NCBI RefSeq assembly: GCF_029962835.1
Contig: NC_080584.1
Coordinates: 81,868,862-81,932,861 of the forward strand
Reading direction: 5' to 3'
Length of the DNA stretch: 64,000 nucleotides
Origin: Magnolia sinica
Taxonomy: Eukaryota; Streptophyta; Magnoliopsida; Magnoliales; Magnoliaceae
The position numbers were made by a program, and so were the translations under genes. The notes below the pieces were generated by a model. It did no database searches. It was given only the letters and a program-made list of their open reading frames with translations, and had not been told where the DNA came from. Position 1 is the stretch's first letter; every line of letters starts with the position of its first letter. Shown here one piece after another: positions 1 to 12,415 of the stretch.

Positions 1-80
1 ACATTTAAAATTTGAGTTGTAATGTTGATTTTCTGATCTTTATATAACAGTAGAAAATCAACATTAACACGGTTAAAGGT

Positions 81-1852
81 GGGAATGCTTGATTGTTGTG
101 CTTTGACTCCTGGAAGACTTTAGTTGTTTGACTTGTGTGGTTAGACACAACGAACCCAGGCCCATTCATTGCAACTCTCTACAGTACAAGCGGTTGTAAC
201 GTGTCAGGCGCGTCACTCATCTAGAGTGAGACAGATGTGGCAGCATTTCCACGTCAACCAACTTGATAAGGTCATGCACTCTTTTTATTAGATTTTATTT
301 ATTTATTTAAATAAGGTAACCTTTCTTTTAGGCTATATTTTGTGGAGATCAAGTAACGAACCCATGTATGATCTCGTACAATTGCCAATAGAAGAAAAGC
401 TATAAAAAGAAAAATCAAAGTTGATTAGTCTATTATTTGGGCAATTCAATCAAACACTTGCCCACATGTGTGAATAAGGGATTATATTAGGTTTTTATTT
501 GCATTTAAATAAGTACCGGTGTGCCAGAACTGTTCTCAACTCAAATGTTTCATTGAACGTAGGTGTCCTCCGCATTAAGATTGACCGATTAAGACCAGAT
601 CCAAAGATCTAACCACCCTCTCAATCACTAGTTGTAATAGTGATTAGGAGATTTGTAAAAAGATAGAGTTAGTCATCCTTGATGGATTCTTTTTGCCTCA
701 CTTTTAAGACTTTTCTTTCACTAATAATTGTAACTAATGTAATTTTCAAATGAATAAAGATGGACAAATAAGTAAAAAGAAGACAAATAATTATAATGTC
801 ATAAATTTATGAATAATGCTCATTATAATCGATGAAATGATAAAAATTAGAAAATTATAAAACAAAATGAAAGATAAATACCTAACACGTCTATAAGAAT
901 AGATAAGATAGGTGAATGGTTAGCAGTATGTGACTAGAAGATTTGGTCTTCTTAGTAAGAACTCATTTGATCAGGATCCAACAATGGAAGGTTGTGGACA
1001 ATTAATCTAATTCTATGGTACTATAGTGGTGGAGCTGGACAGTAGTGGTTTAAGTTAAAACTTGGCTAAGTTGTGTGAAAAATTAAATATAAATGTAAAA
1101 AAGATAGATTGTGTTTGCCATGAGACCCATAACACTTCATTGATTGCTACTATTATAGACTCCCAGAATGGCAAAACCCTAATTGAATTTCCTTGATGGT
1201 CCAGGATCCTTCGCGATGACACGCATGGATTTTCCGTCGGGAGCTTCCGTAAGCCGTTAGTCTAAACCTCCACTTTTATATGGATGCTCCCCTATTGGAG
1301 ACCTTAAAGACACTATTGCAACGGGATTTAGTTTGATTAGAGCCATCTCCACCCTTTTTTATCTATCATATCTTTGAATAGTTACGTATTTGATGAGATG
1401 GGTTGACCAGATTTGATCTACTATTCTTTTGATTCCCACATGCTCCAACATGAATACGCTCTTCGAATATCCAAAATCTTTATAATCACCATGAGACCTC
1501 CAAATGTCTCTGAGAAGATTTTCCATTGTGGAAGGATTATGAGAGACAACCTTACCAAGCATATTATTTCTGGATATGTGAAATGATCTTTAACTTAGTA
1601 GGTCTTTTATAGATGTGTTGGGTATGCTTCCTTAATGGCATGCCAACGAATCATGACCACTTGTCATTCATAGTTTTGTTCCTTTAAAGGCGTGTATACA
1701 GTTCTTGTGCCACCACATTATGTCACGCTTCGAAATTCAAGGGTTAGGTATTTCCATGATTCTCGATTTTCTGGGTGTCATTTATGATTGCGAAAGCATA
1801 ATTTACTGGTGTAAGTCACATAGTTCGAGTCAATAGTAAAGGACTAAAACAT
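81..1852. repeat. 1.78-kb direct repeat, unit 1
   Basis: This block is followed immediately by a second copy at 1853-3640. Both begin at GGGAATGCTTGA and end at AATAGTAAAGGACTAAAAC, with scattered substitutions and short indels. No conserved protein is visible; the small minus-strand frame shared by the copies looks incidental. The last ~130 bp (1721-1852) repeat the left end of the TGTCACG element that is complete at 3511-5842, so the repeat boundary lies inside that element. Confidence 0.85.
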
Positions 1853-3640
1853 GGGAATGCTTGACTGTTGTGCTTTGAATCCTAGAAAACATTAGTTGTT
1901 TGACTTGTTTGGTTAGACGCAACGAACCCAGGCCCATTCATTGCAACTCTCTACAGTACAAGCGGTTGTAACGTGTCAGGCGCGTCACTCATATAGAGTG
2001 AGATTGATGTGGTAGCATTTCCACGTCAACCAACTTGATAAGGTCATGCACTCTTTTTATTAGATTTTATTTATTTATTTAAATAAGGAAACCTTTCCTT
2101 TAGGCTATATTTTGTGGAGATCAAGTAACGAACCCATGTATGATCTCGTTCAATTGCTAATAGAAGAAAAGCTATAAAAAGATAAATCAAAGTGCCTAAT
2201 AGTAAGTTATATTGATTAGTCTATTATTTAGGCAATTCAATCAAACACTTACCCACAAGTGTGAATAAGGGACTATATTCGGTTTTTATTTGTGTTTAAA
2301 TAAGTACTAGTGTGCCAGAATCATACTCAACTCAAATGTTTCATTGAACATTGGTGTCCTCCGTATTAAGATGGACCGATTAAGACCAGATCCAAAGATC
2401 TAACCACCCTCTCAACCATTGGTTGTAATAGTGATTAGGAGATTTGTAAAAACAAAGAGTTAGTCATCCTTGATGGATTCTTTTTGCCTTACTTTCAAGA
2501 CTTTTCTTTCACTAATAATTGTAACTAATGTGACTTTCAAATGAATAAAGATGGACAAATAAATAAAAAGAAGACAAACAATTTTGATTTTATAAATTTA
2601 TAAATAATGCTCAATATAATCGATAAAATGATAAAAATTAGAGAATTATAAAACAAAACGAAAGATAAATACTTAACACGTCCATAAGAATAGATAAGAT
2701 AGGTGAATGAATAGCAGTATGTGACCAGAAGATTTGGTCTTCTTAGTAAGAACTCAGTTGATTGGGATCCAACAATGGAAGGTTGTAGACAATTAATCTA
2801 ATCCTATGGTACTATAACGGTGGAGCTAGATAGTAGTGGTTTAAGTGAAAACTAGGCTAAGTTATCCAAAAAATTAAAGATAAATGTAACAAAAGATAGA
2901 TTATGTTTGCCATGAGACCTATAGCACTTCATTGATTGCTACTTTTATAGACTCCCGGAGTGGTAAAACCCTAATTGGGTTTCCTTGATGGTCTGAGATC
3001 CTTCGCGGTGACATGCATAGATTTTCCATCGGGAGCTTTCGTAAACCGTTAGTTTAAACCTCCACTTTTACATGGATGCTCCCCTATTGGAGTCCTTAAA
3101 GACACTATTGCATCGAGATTTAGCTTGATTAGAGCCATCTCCACCCTTTTTTATCTATTGTATCTTTGAATATTTATGTATTTGATGAGATGGGTTGACC
3201 AGATCTGATCTACTATTCTTTTGATTCCCATATGCTCCAATATGAATACACTCTTCAAATATCCAAAAATCTTTGTAATCACAACGAGACCTCTGAATGT
3301 CTTTGGGAAGATTTCCCATTTTGTAAGGATTATGAGAGACAACCTTACTGAGCATATTATTTCCAAATATGTGAAATGATCCTGACTCAATAGGTTTTTT
3401 ATAGATATGTTGGGTATGCTTCCTTAATGGCGTGCCAACGAATCATGACCATTTGTCATTCGTAGTTTTGTTCCTCTAAAGGCATGTATACGGTTCTTGT
3501 GCCACCATTATGTCACGCCCCGAAATTCAAGGGTCAGTTATGTCCACGATTCTTGATTTTCTGGGTGTCATTTATGAATGCGAAAGCATAATTTACTGGT
3601 GTAAGTCAAATAGTTTGTGTCAATAGTAAAGGACTAAAAC
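1853..3640. repeat. 1.78-kb direct repeat, unit 2
   Basis: Second copy of the 81-1852 unit, and slightly longer because of small indels, for example extra bases near 2200. Its end overlaps the first ~130 bp of the element at 3511-5842. The copies are clearly more diverged from each other than the two 30-kb units are, so this duplication is older. Confidence 0.85.
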
Positions 3641-5842
3641 AAAATAGTGTATACATATTTGAAAGGAAATTGTATCATACATACAATCATCTCTCACACA
3701 ACCTCAGAATTCACTCAACTAGGACTTAAATATATACATTTCCAAAAATAAATATAAATGGCTATCCATACATTTTACTATTAAAATATGGTATGAAACT
3801 ATGAATTCATCCACCTACATCTGCTCATGATGAATTGAAAATAGAACCCATTGAACATAAGGTCCACAAACACATCTTCCCCTTCAGTTGCCTCTATATT
3901 ACATGTGACACAAGTATTTGGTTGGTGTTTTAAAACACCATCCTAGGAGGGAGTCAGTGATCAACTCAATGTTAGTATTCCCCAAATTACATATGTTCTT
4001 CAAATAATTAAGTATATGTAATGAAGCATAACATCACAAATAGTTTCTTAATCTAGATGATTAATGCATCCTAAGAGGAATGAAAAATGGTGGGGTTGCC
4101 AAACTTGCCACCCAAAACAGTTTTAGTGGGGTTACCAAACGCACCACTCTACGTAATATGATAGGGTTACCAAATGTAACATTGAAGTAAAATGCAAGCA
4201 TGATTATTCAACCTTTATTAATTCATATTCAATCAGCAATATTGGTGAAGCCAAAACCCCACAATTGTATCACAAGTTAATATGCAGGAAACATGTAGCT
4301 CGTTACCAATGTCCGCTTGTCCATTCAAGGTTTGTCACCCGGTGTCTTTAGATCAACAATTTCATATGTATGGGCATTCACCCAAGATAGTAATTTAATA
4401 CAATTCGGGTCGTCACCCAAAATCAATGATGGTAAGTTTGTCACCTCCATTGGTGCTCAAGACTCTCTATAAGATTACTTGATTAGTATAGGTCAAAGAC
4501 AACGCACACATAGTGTACAATATCACTGTGCTTGTCCCATGAGCTATAACGAATAAGTTCGTCTATATCAAGGATGGCTTATGAATGGTGACTTCAATCA
4601 ATGGTAATTGTGGTATTCTAGATTTCATAGGATATGAACATAAATGATCCAACACCAATTCTCTCTAAGTTACCCTGACTTAGTGGATTGAGTGAACAAC
4701 GACGAGATCGACTTTGGGTGCATATCATAATCCAACTGGTCCTCACCAATTAATGTCGGTCAGTCAAGTTTTATATATCCTAATCAATGAATGAGTCTGT
4801 GACGGTCAAACACTCGACGGGTAATCACTAATTTCCGTTTACAGAGACAATCTTAAAAAAACATAGATTCATGATATTATATATAGGAATAAAATTACAA
4901 ACGAACAATAATTCATCGAAAATCTTACTCATGCATTTAACCACTCAGTTGGCATGCACAACATACAACTTCTAATTTTTACAAAAACAAGCTCATATGA
5001 ATAATAAATGTGCACCAATAAGCATTCATGTAATCAAATCAACACACGTAGCATATGAATCATAATCATACTAAGATCCAAACATTTGATTAGGAAAAAT
5101 TTCTACATAAACATAAAACTCACTAATTGAAACTATCATGAACTGATACACTCTAGCTTCGAAGAATGATCCTCACTTGTTATGGTAAATTCACGTGCTA
5201 ACGGCGTCTAAGATAGGAAGATTTAAGAAAAACTTAGCTTCCTTGCCAAATTTTCATAAAAATCTCAATTAAACCCATGAAACCCCAAATTAGTTCTTAA
5301 TTTTTATAAGAGGATGATACTCTCTACCTTCGATTAATATTAGGCTTTGATTAGTCGGAAGAACGATAATAGAATCGACAACTTCTGATGAAAAACCCAT
5401 TCTCAAAACCCTAATTTTCTAATTTTCTAACATTTTAAAAATGAATTCCCTTTATATATTTTTTTAAACAATATGATGTGAGTCATACAACTCACAGTCC
5501 TTGGTCTCGATCTAAGTTGTACGATTCAGGGTATGATCTTAGACATATAATTTTAGAAAAACGTCGAGTTCACTAAGGCAAACATATTCTTATAGTTTCA
5601 CGATCGTTAGCATACCAACGAACGGTCTAGAGCTCTTTTAGAAATTTTGGCTACTTTCGGAGCTATTTCATGACTATAATTTTGCAGATCTTCAAAAAAA
5701 AGTTTGTAGTACGCATTGTTAAGTATACAATATAGTTTACGGAATGCATTTATTTGTGGTCTAAGGGTATTTAATTGTACATGTACGTTGACAACCTTAT
5801 ATATACTCTAATCGTGGAAAGTAAAATTTTCAGGTCGTTACA
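3511..5842. mobile_element. Non-coding element with TGTCACG / CGTTACA inverted ends
   Basis: The left end TGTCACGCCCCGAAAT (3511-3526) and the right end TTTTCAGGTCGTTACA (5827-5842) are inverted copies matching at about 12 of 16 positions. The element is 2.33 kb and has no recognisable reading frame. The ends fit either a non-autonomous TIR DNA transposon or a solo LTR of the TG...CA type. The flanks CATTA and TGTTA match at only 3 of 5 bases, so no target duplication decides between them. A truncated copy of the left end lies at 1721-1852. Confidence 0.5.
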
Positions 5843-7774
5843 TGTTAATAATGGAAGACATATCTCTGAAGAAACCTAGTGAAAGATATCTTTGGATGCA
5901 AATATGATTCTGCCAATATTAAACCTGTAGTGCTAACATGTGGCGACTTCTTATTGGTCCATGTAGGTGCACTACTGAAAATGGGTGTAAACACCTATGA
6001 TACTATTAATCTTAGCACATGTTGCTTGCATAATTTAGAAGGCTATCAATTTTTGAGTATTAGAAATTTAAGAAATGCATGCATGTGACACTGCTTGGTT
6101 TGTAGGTAGAACGACTCTGTCAGATAAAAAAGGAAAGATAAACTTTAAATCTAATTATCATACCTTAAGGTAATTAAGATTCTATACTTCCGTTTTATTT
6201 TACTTACATTGTGGAATCACAAGGGAAGTACTGAAATTACTGCATATGGTTTAAAAGGGTAATCGTGATTTTAAACTAAGAGCAACCATGGTTTAATTTG
6301 TGTTAAACCATATGCATACAATTTAAACGAGAAATACTAGAACTTGGCATTATTTTGTTAAGCCAAGGCCCAACAAAAAGCCTATTTAGTGAACCATGGT
6401 GCATCTAAATCATTTTTTAAGAATCTATATTAAATGGGCCTGATTTTTAGTCCCGTGGCCAAAATTTTAGATGACATCTAATGGTTGGAGTGGGCCTTGA
6501 AAATTTTGAAGGCATTTCTCTCCCAAATATTTCCATTCATAGGGTCCACTTAGTGATCACCCTGGATTAATTTACTTAAATATCAGAGTGGTGCCTACTA
6601 ATTCTTGAAGTGATATCACCATGTAGAAGTTGACTAATGTCATCACATGTAATCCATGGTTTTCAATGTTGGATTTACGCCTCCACCTAGTGATTTCCAA
6701 TTGCTGAATTTTCTGGTAAATGGAATCATCATAACACCCTGTCAAACACAAAAACTTTTTGTGATTTACACTCATTATCATCGATTACCACAGAATCCAT
6801 GCTGCCAATGACCCTTAAGATTAATTCATTAATACGAGGATTAGTCGATGGATTAATTTTGACTTTAATGATTTCATTTTTAAAGTTTATAAGATCAAAA
6901 TGGCTTTGGAGTGGCCAAAGCATCTTGAGTCATGATGATGTATGATTATTAGTAGTACAACCATTGCGTATATTTGATCGCATCAAAGATAGTGGTCATA
7001 GGACCATATTAGTATAATGGCAACATAAGTTCCATTTTTGTGAAAAAGAGTTGTGGCCATGTAATGAAAGATGATCAACCTAGCCCTATAGGGAGGTGGT
7101 TATCTTTCATGAAACAATTGCAATGGGTTAATTGGTTAGCCATTATAAGGAGGAGAATTCTAAGGCCCATTTGTATGTGTTCTCTTTATTTTAGTGTCAA
7201 AGTCACTAGCCTTGTTGGGAGGATTTAAGAAAATCTATTATTGCAACCTTTGCCTATAGAAAGTTTAAATGATGTGCTGATTTGCTACTGGATTTTGACA
7301 TTAGTTAATTTCTAGTGTAAGGTTGAATCTTTAAAAAATTTAGTAAGCAAGTTAGTTTTTTACAACAATTTGTACTTCAATATTTATGAGTAATGAATCA
7401 TCACGTGTTCCAATGTTGAGCAGTGAAATTTTTTTGATCTACAAAGAGAAAATTCTCCTAACATTAGGGTATGGACCTTGACTTGGTGCTTTGTGTAAAT
7501 GAACCACCTATACCTACAAAATCAAGTGCTTCAGTAGAGAGATCCATGTACGAGTGAAATGATCTAATTGCCTTAGTTTGATGTTCATCAAAGCCTGTGT
7601 TGTGTCGGTAAGAATATTCAGGGTTTAATTCCAGAACGTGCTGAAGTTGAGGATTTCATGAAAGCTGTTTGAACAATTGGTCATCCCTAAAATACAATAA
7701 TACCAAGGTTATGCGTGAACACATTATGGAAATGAGGGGCTAGGAAGCCAACGATTTCTTCTAATTATATTGTA
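5843..7774. other. Intergenic DNA, no gene seen
   Basis: AT-rich sequence with only short random frames. The one local structure is a perfect 14-bp inverted repeat, TGCATATGGTTTAA at 6241-6254 against its complement at 6303-6316, enclosing 48 bp. I see no splice-bounded exons, RNA gene or transposon domain. Confidence 0.6.
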
Positions 7775-8209
7775 TGGGCCCCACCATGATTTATGTTGAA
7801 CATCAACACCGTGCATTTGATGGGTCCCCTTTAAATTATGGGATATCCAAAACTCAGCCGTATACTGAACTCAGGTGGGCCATAACATCTAAAATCATGT
7901 GAAGACATGCCTAAAACATATAAAAACACTTGGTGGGACCCACCTGAAATTTTAAGGCCTCTGAAATTTGGTCTGACCCCTCATCCAAGTGGGACACACA
8001 TAATGGATGGGCTGGATTTGTGAACTACATTTCGGTGGGCTCAAAAAATGATCATAAATGTTTTAATGGAGGGTAACCCCTCTTAACTTTTGCATGTGGT
8101 GTGGCCCCCAAAAGTCACAGATTGACTTGATTTTTAAGCCCTAGGCCCACTATGGAATGGTGCATGTGACTGATGGGGTAGATGTTCAACATAAATCATG
8201 CAGGGCCCA
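7775..8209. mobile_element. Foldback MITE, ~435 bp
   Basis: The left arm begins TGGGCCCCACCATGATTTA at 7775. The right arm, ending at 8209, is its near-perfect inverse over ~35 bp. There is no coding capacity. The internal text (GTGGGACCCACC, GGTGGGCCATAAC and similar) links it to the other MITEs at 8717, 9305, 10275 and 16700. A target duplication was not resolved. Confidence 0.7.
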
Positions 8210-8261
8210 CACAGCTCGACCTCACGGGGAGTTCCCCCCAACACACACACACACAGAGCAA

Positions 8262-8465
8262 GTTGGATGGTGGAAAATAAACATTATAAGGAGCCTTAGG
8301 AAGTTTAATTGGTGGGCATTCAATAAGCATTGTTTCTTATAGTGTGGTCCACTTGATATTTTGATCTCCTTTATTTCTAGTAGTATGCTATAAAATGAGC
8401 TAAAAAAAAAAAAGCTGATAAATCGCGTGGATATACAATACACACATCAATATGGTCCCCACACG
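8262..8465. mobile_element. Partial MITE at the left edge of the duplicated unit
   Basis: Starts with a GGATGG...AAAATAAAC motif, continues through a GTGTGGTCCACTTGATATTTTGATCTCC-like block (split here: GTGTGGTCCACTTG, then ATTTTGATC) and ends near ATACACACATCA. This is the arrangement of the right half of the MITE family seen at 8717-8996. The matching left half is missing, and the duplicated segment begins at this point. The counterpart in unit 2 starts at ~38386. Confidence 0.45.
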
Positions 8466-8716
8466 GTCAGGGAAACTCTAAATAAACAGTTATCCGGGAG
8501 ACACCTAATCGGCTGCCATGCGTGACACATGCTTTGAATCTTCTCTCTTTTATTTATTAAAAAGATGATCAGGACGGTTTTGTCTTTAGCTGCGTTGATT
8601 CGAAAGCACACTAATTCAGACAGCTTACTCGTGAAGGACAGAGTCAGGGTCAGGATACAGTTGCGTTGATTTTAGTAATCTGAGTGTACGGTGATCCAAC
8701 TATATGACGCCTGCCG

Positions 8717-8996
8717 TGATGTATTTGTTTTATACCCACACCGTCCATCTATTTTTTCATCTCATTTTCATTTTAGTGCATGAACCCAAAAAATGTGCTG
8801 ACCTGGATGAAGTGAGAAAACAAATATCATCTTGATCGAAGTTGTGCCCCCGAGAAGTTTTTAAAGGTGAAATTTCAATCACCATTGTTTACTATACTGT
8901 GGTCCACTTGAGCATTTGATATGCTTAATATTTTGGTTCATTCCTTGAAATGAGCTTAAAAATTGGATAGACGGCATGGATAAAACAAATACATCA
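8717..8996. mobile_element. MITE A, ~280 bp
   Basis: The left arm (TGATGTATTTGTTTTATA) and right arm (TAAAACAAATACATCA) are inverted copies. The interior contains the family motifs CCGTCCATC and GGTCCACTTGAG. Non-coding and able to fold into a long hairpin. Confidence 0.65.
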
Positions 8997-9304
8997 AGTT
9001 AGCCAGCCCACGTAACCACCTAATCCGCTCCGTGGGAATTACTGTGTTACGCGTGCATGAGTATACACGTAAAAAAACCGATGGAATCTCGTATGATGGT
9101 AGCCCAGACAAGTAGACGTGAAACTTGGGTTGGATCAACACGAAAACGACTGGCCCAAGCATGCGTTTGACCCATGTTCGGTCGACGTTGAAATGGACTG
9201 GGATTAACAGTCCTCTACTAACCGTTGGGTTTGGGGACGCGGTTTGGCTAGTGACGCTGCTACTAACCAGGTGGCTAGTGGTCAGTGCTCTGTGGACCCT
9301 ATAG

Positions 9305-9691
9305 TGATGTATGTGTTTTATCCACACCTTCCATTCATTTTTAAAGATCATTTTAGGGCTTGATCCCAAAAATGAATAAGATATAAATCTCATGTGGACC
9401 ACACCATTGGAAAACAGTATAGATTGAATGTCCACCATTTAAAACCTCCCAAGGCCGAGTGTAGTGTTTATTTGACATACAACCCGTTGATTAGGTCATA
9501 CAGACCTAGATGAAGGGGAAAAATAAATATCAACTTGTTCCAAAACTTTTGTGGCCTCAAGAAGTTTTGAATGGCGGGAGTTTAATCAACACTACTGTAC
9601 ACTTGAGAATTTTGATCTAGCTCATTTTTATGCGCACGACATAAAATGATCTGAAGAATGGGTGGATGGCATAGATGAAACACATACATCA
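9305..9691. mobile_element. MITE B, ~390 bp
   Basis: The left arm TGATGTATGTGTTTTATCCA and the right arm (GATGAAACACATACATCA) are inverted. The interior has CATTTT...GGCTTGATCCC and GTGGACCACACCATTGG, both family hallmarks. Non-coding; the reading frames across it are incidental. Confidence 0.65.
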
Positions 9692-9807
9692 TGGTGGGGC
9701 CATGAAGCACCGGCCACTGGCCATTGTCTAGTGGCAGGGTGACTAGCCAATCCGTTGATTTCATGGGTTTGGTATGGTTTAGGTTGAGACCTCTGGAAGG
9801 TTGTCTT

Positions 9808-9990
9808 TTATTATTATTATTATTATTTTTTAAATACACACTCACACCTGGCCCCACACGGCAGACTTCCATGCACCTGCACCACACAGTGGAATTCCAC
9901 CGCAATCTGTATTCAAATCCGTATTTGAACCCATCACCTCATGTTGAAACTCTTGTGAGTCTACCACCTAAGCATGGGTAAGGACCCAGG
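9808..9990 (-). mobile_element. tRNA-derived SINE, minus strand
   Basis: Read on the minus strand, a tRNA-like head starts near 9990. An A-box-like GCTTAGGTGGTAG lies at 9961-9973 and a clear B-box-like GGTTCAAATAC at 9921-9931. A ~100-bp body follows, then an A-rich tail with (TAA)n at ~9808-9833. The order of polymerase III boxes plus a simple-repeat tail is the SINE plan. The A box is imperfect and I did not find target duplications. Confidence 0.5.
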
Positions 9991-10274
9991 GTATTATCAT
10001 GTAAACCTAACCTTATATACTAACCAACCTACATGTTATAAATGAAAATTTATGGTCTAGAGGAGAATATAAAATATATAAGTTTAACTTGCATTATCAA
10101 GAGGCCACCAATATTTTTAATCCATAGCATATATGTTCATATTTCACAATACTCGATGAATGATGTAGATCCTAACGCATGAGTTTTTCAAGATGCCTCA
10201 CACGGTTTCTCTCTTTCACGATAGGGGTTGTTTGGACGCAGATTTTCAGGGAAAGCCTTGCCTTTATCACACTG

Positions 10275-10676
10275 CAATGTATGAGAGAAATCCATTCTGT
10301 CCATCCGTTTCTTGCGAGCTCATTTTAGAATGTGTGACAAAAAAATGAGGCAGTATAAAACTCAAGTGGGTCACACGAGATGGAAAATTGGGGAAAGAAA
10401 TTCCAACTGTTGAAACCTTTCTAGGCCCCACCTCGATGCTTATATCCAATCCAAACCGTTTATAAGGTCATTCCCATGGGATGAATGAAAACACCAAAAA
10501 TATATCTTGATAAAAAAATTTTATGACCATAAGAATGCTTCAATGATGTTCACTGAATGCCCACTGTTTCCTCTCATGTGGCCCATTTAAATGTTGAATA
10601 CATCTCAATTTTTTATCACACGCCCTAAAATGATCTCTCAAAACGGATGGACGGAGTGGATTTCTCACGTACATTG
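10275..10676. mobile_element. MITE C, ~400 bp
   Basis: The left arm CAATGTATGAGAGAAATCCA and right arm TGGATTTCTCACGTACATTG form an inverted pair that extends inward through CCATCCGTTT / AAACGGATGG and a CATTTTAGAATGTGTGACA / TATCACACGCCCTAAAATG block. Non-coding. Confidence 0.65.
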
Positions 10677-12350
10677 AAGTAGGCTCCATCCAGCATCCTT
10701 GCGCAGGAACTTCCCCAGCACGGCTTTCACAGGAAATTCGCGTCCGGGGTTGCTCATTGAATGTTCGGGACTCACGACTCTTCTAGAAATGCAAGAATAG
10801 TCAACAATCTTTTTACACGGTCTAGGCAACATCCAAGCTTTGTGGCCTACCAAGCTGTATGTCATATCATTCATTCTACTTATTTAATTTTGTTTGTCTA
10901 TACATGGTGATATAAACTTTCTCTTGTTAGTGTTATTTCATTAGGTATGTATAATACTTAATCACATATATTATTTGATGGTTAAATATTTCATTTTATA
11001 TGCTAACTTACTAGTTGTGGGTGTTAATTCAATCCAACCCAACCAACATGGCTGGGCCATAATCTTGATGCGGTTGAGTATTCAACACCTAACTTGAACC
11101 ACATTTCAATACGGTTGAGATTTCAATACCTACCATTGGGTTGGCTTGGCTGGGCTTAAGGTCGAACCCCCTAGAGGTGGTCTTGGGCATAAGTTGAGGC
11201 TTGCGGTTAGGGTTTTATGCCTTTGAAGGCCAATGTGAACCTTATCCATTCACCGCTTGCAACTTGACTACCAGTATTGTTGGTCTTGACAATAAAATAT
11301 CAGATTATCTAATATATGGATTAAATAGGCCATTAACACGTGCGGTTATTCAGAACCATAAGTAGTCCATGATTGGTCAAACAAATATATGGATTAAATT
11401 GGCTAATGGACTTATTTTTGTGTAAATGATGTGGACTGTCCATATTAAATGCCATTGATCAAATTGGTATTTCTCACAATTGTATGATGTTTGCATGATA
11501 ACCATGAAATGAACGGTCTACCTCAATGTATCGAACTGTTCAAGTGTCACAACACAACTAGGACCACTGACTTGGAGCTCTCTAAGATAAAGATAAGAAA
11601 GACAAGAAAGAAGAAAACCAAAAGAGAATACAAAACCTAACAAAGCAACCGTAGACTGGGAGTAGTTTTTCTTTTTTTTTTTTTTAAGGAAAGGCGGAGA
11701 ACAGGACTCTGGGTCCACCCGATTCATATAAAACAAAAGGCTTTACATCCTGAGCTAAAACAAAATGGTTTCGAGTGAGAAAAGAGTACGGCTGGATATT
11801 CACATGGTCTTTTTTAGAAGATGTGAGATAAAAGAAGATGGGACCCACTCAACAAACCTTACTCTTGATTTCTTTGGTTAGCCACGAAGAAGGCATACTG
11901 GTTCATTCCAATCAACCACAGAACTGAGGCCTTGCAACACTTTGAAGACCTCAGCGTTCGGAAAATCGTGCCTAAAACCTCCACATTCCCAAGGCAATTC
12001 TGGAATGCCCATTGATCTTGGTTGGATGGAATTTGCGCACCATGGCTGCACAACCATATTGTTGGTGTCACAACTCAATTTTTTCCCCTGTGGTGTCCTA
12101 AGGATGGAAAAACTAAATATTATATAATATTGTGTGTTTGCCATCCAACCCCTCATCAAGCGAGTCTACCACCGCGGGATGCCCCCCCAAAACTAGAATA
12201 TGTTTGGGAAAGATCAATCTAGCAGCATGATGATGTAGATGCGGCCATGCCACAAGCACAAGGTCTTCGCATCCTATGCTAGATACATGAAGGTCAGCTC
12301 ATCAATGATCGGGCCTCTAAGAATCATGTCATTTGAGTAACTTGTGGATA
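10677..12350. other. Intergenic DNA, no gene recognised
   Basis: Contains CCAACCCAACC / GGGTTGGCTTGG-type low-complexity DNA at 11030-11160 and a poly-T tract at ~11670. A minus-strand stretch at 11880-12160 stays open in two overlapping frames, and I cannot relate either to a known family. The segment is nearly identical in unit 2 (40801-42474), so its conservation there says nothing about function. Confidence 0.5.
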
Positions 12351-12415
12351 CACTACAAGAAAGTAAGCTTTTAGCCTTGGTTTTTTTTTTTTAAAAAAAA
12401 AGAAGGCTAAATGTG

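Noticed and set aside
1359..3390. Small minus-strand frames conserved in both 1.78-kb repeats (STHLIKY... peptides)
   Set aside because: The similarity is explained by DNA duplication; frames differ in start and phase, and there is no family resemblance.
8956..9438. 160-codon minus-strand frame identical in unit 2
   Set aside because: It spans the edges of two MITEs, and its conservation follows from the recent duplication.
11859..12159. Possible minus-strand gene fragment (two overlapping open frames)
   Set aside because: No motif recognised and no splice signals or start context; retained only as a note in the intergenic entry.
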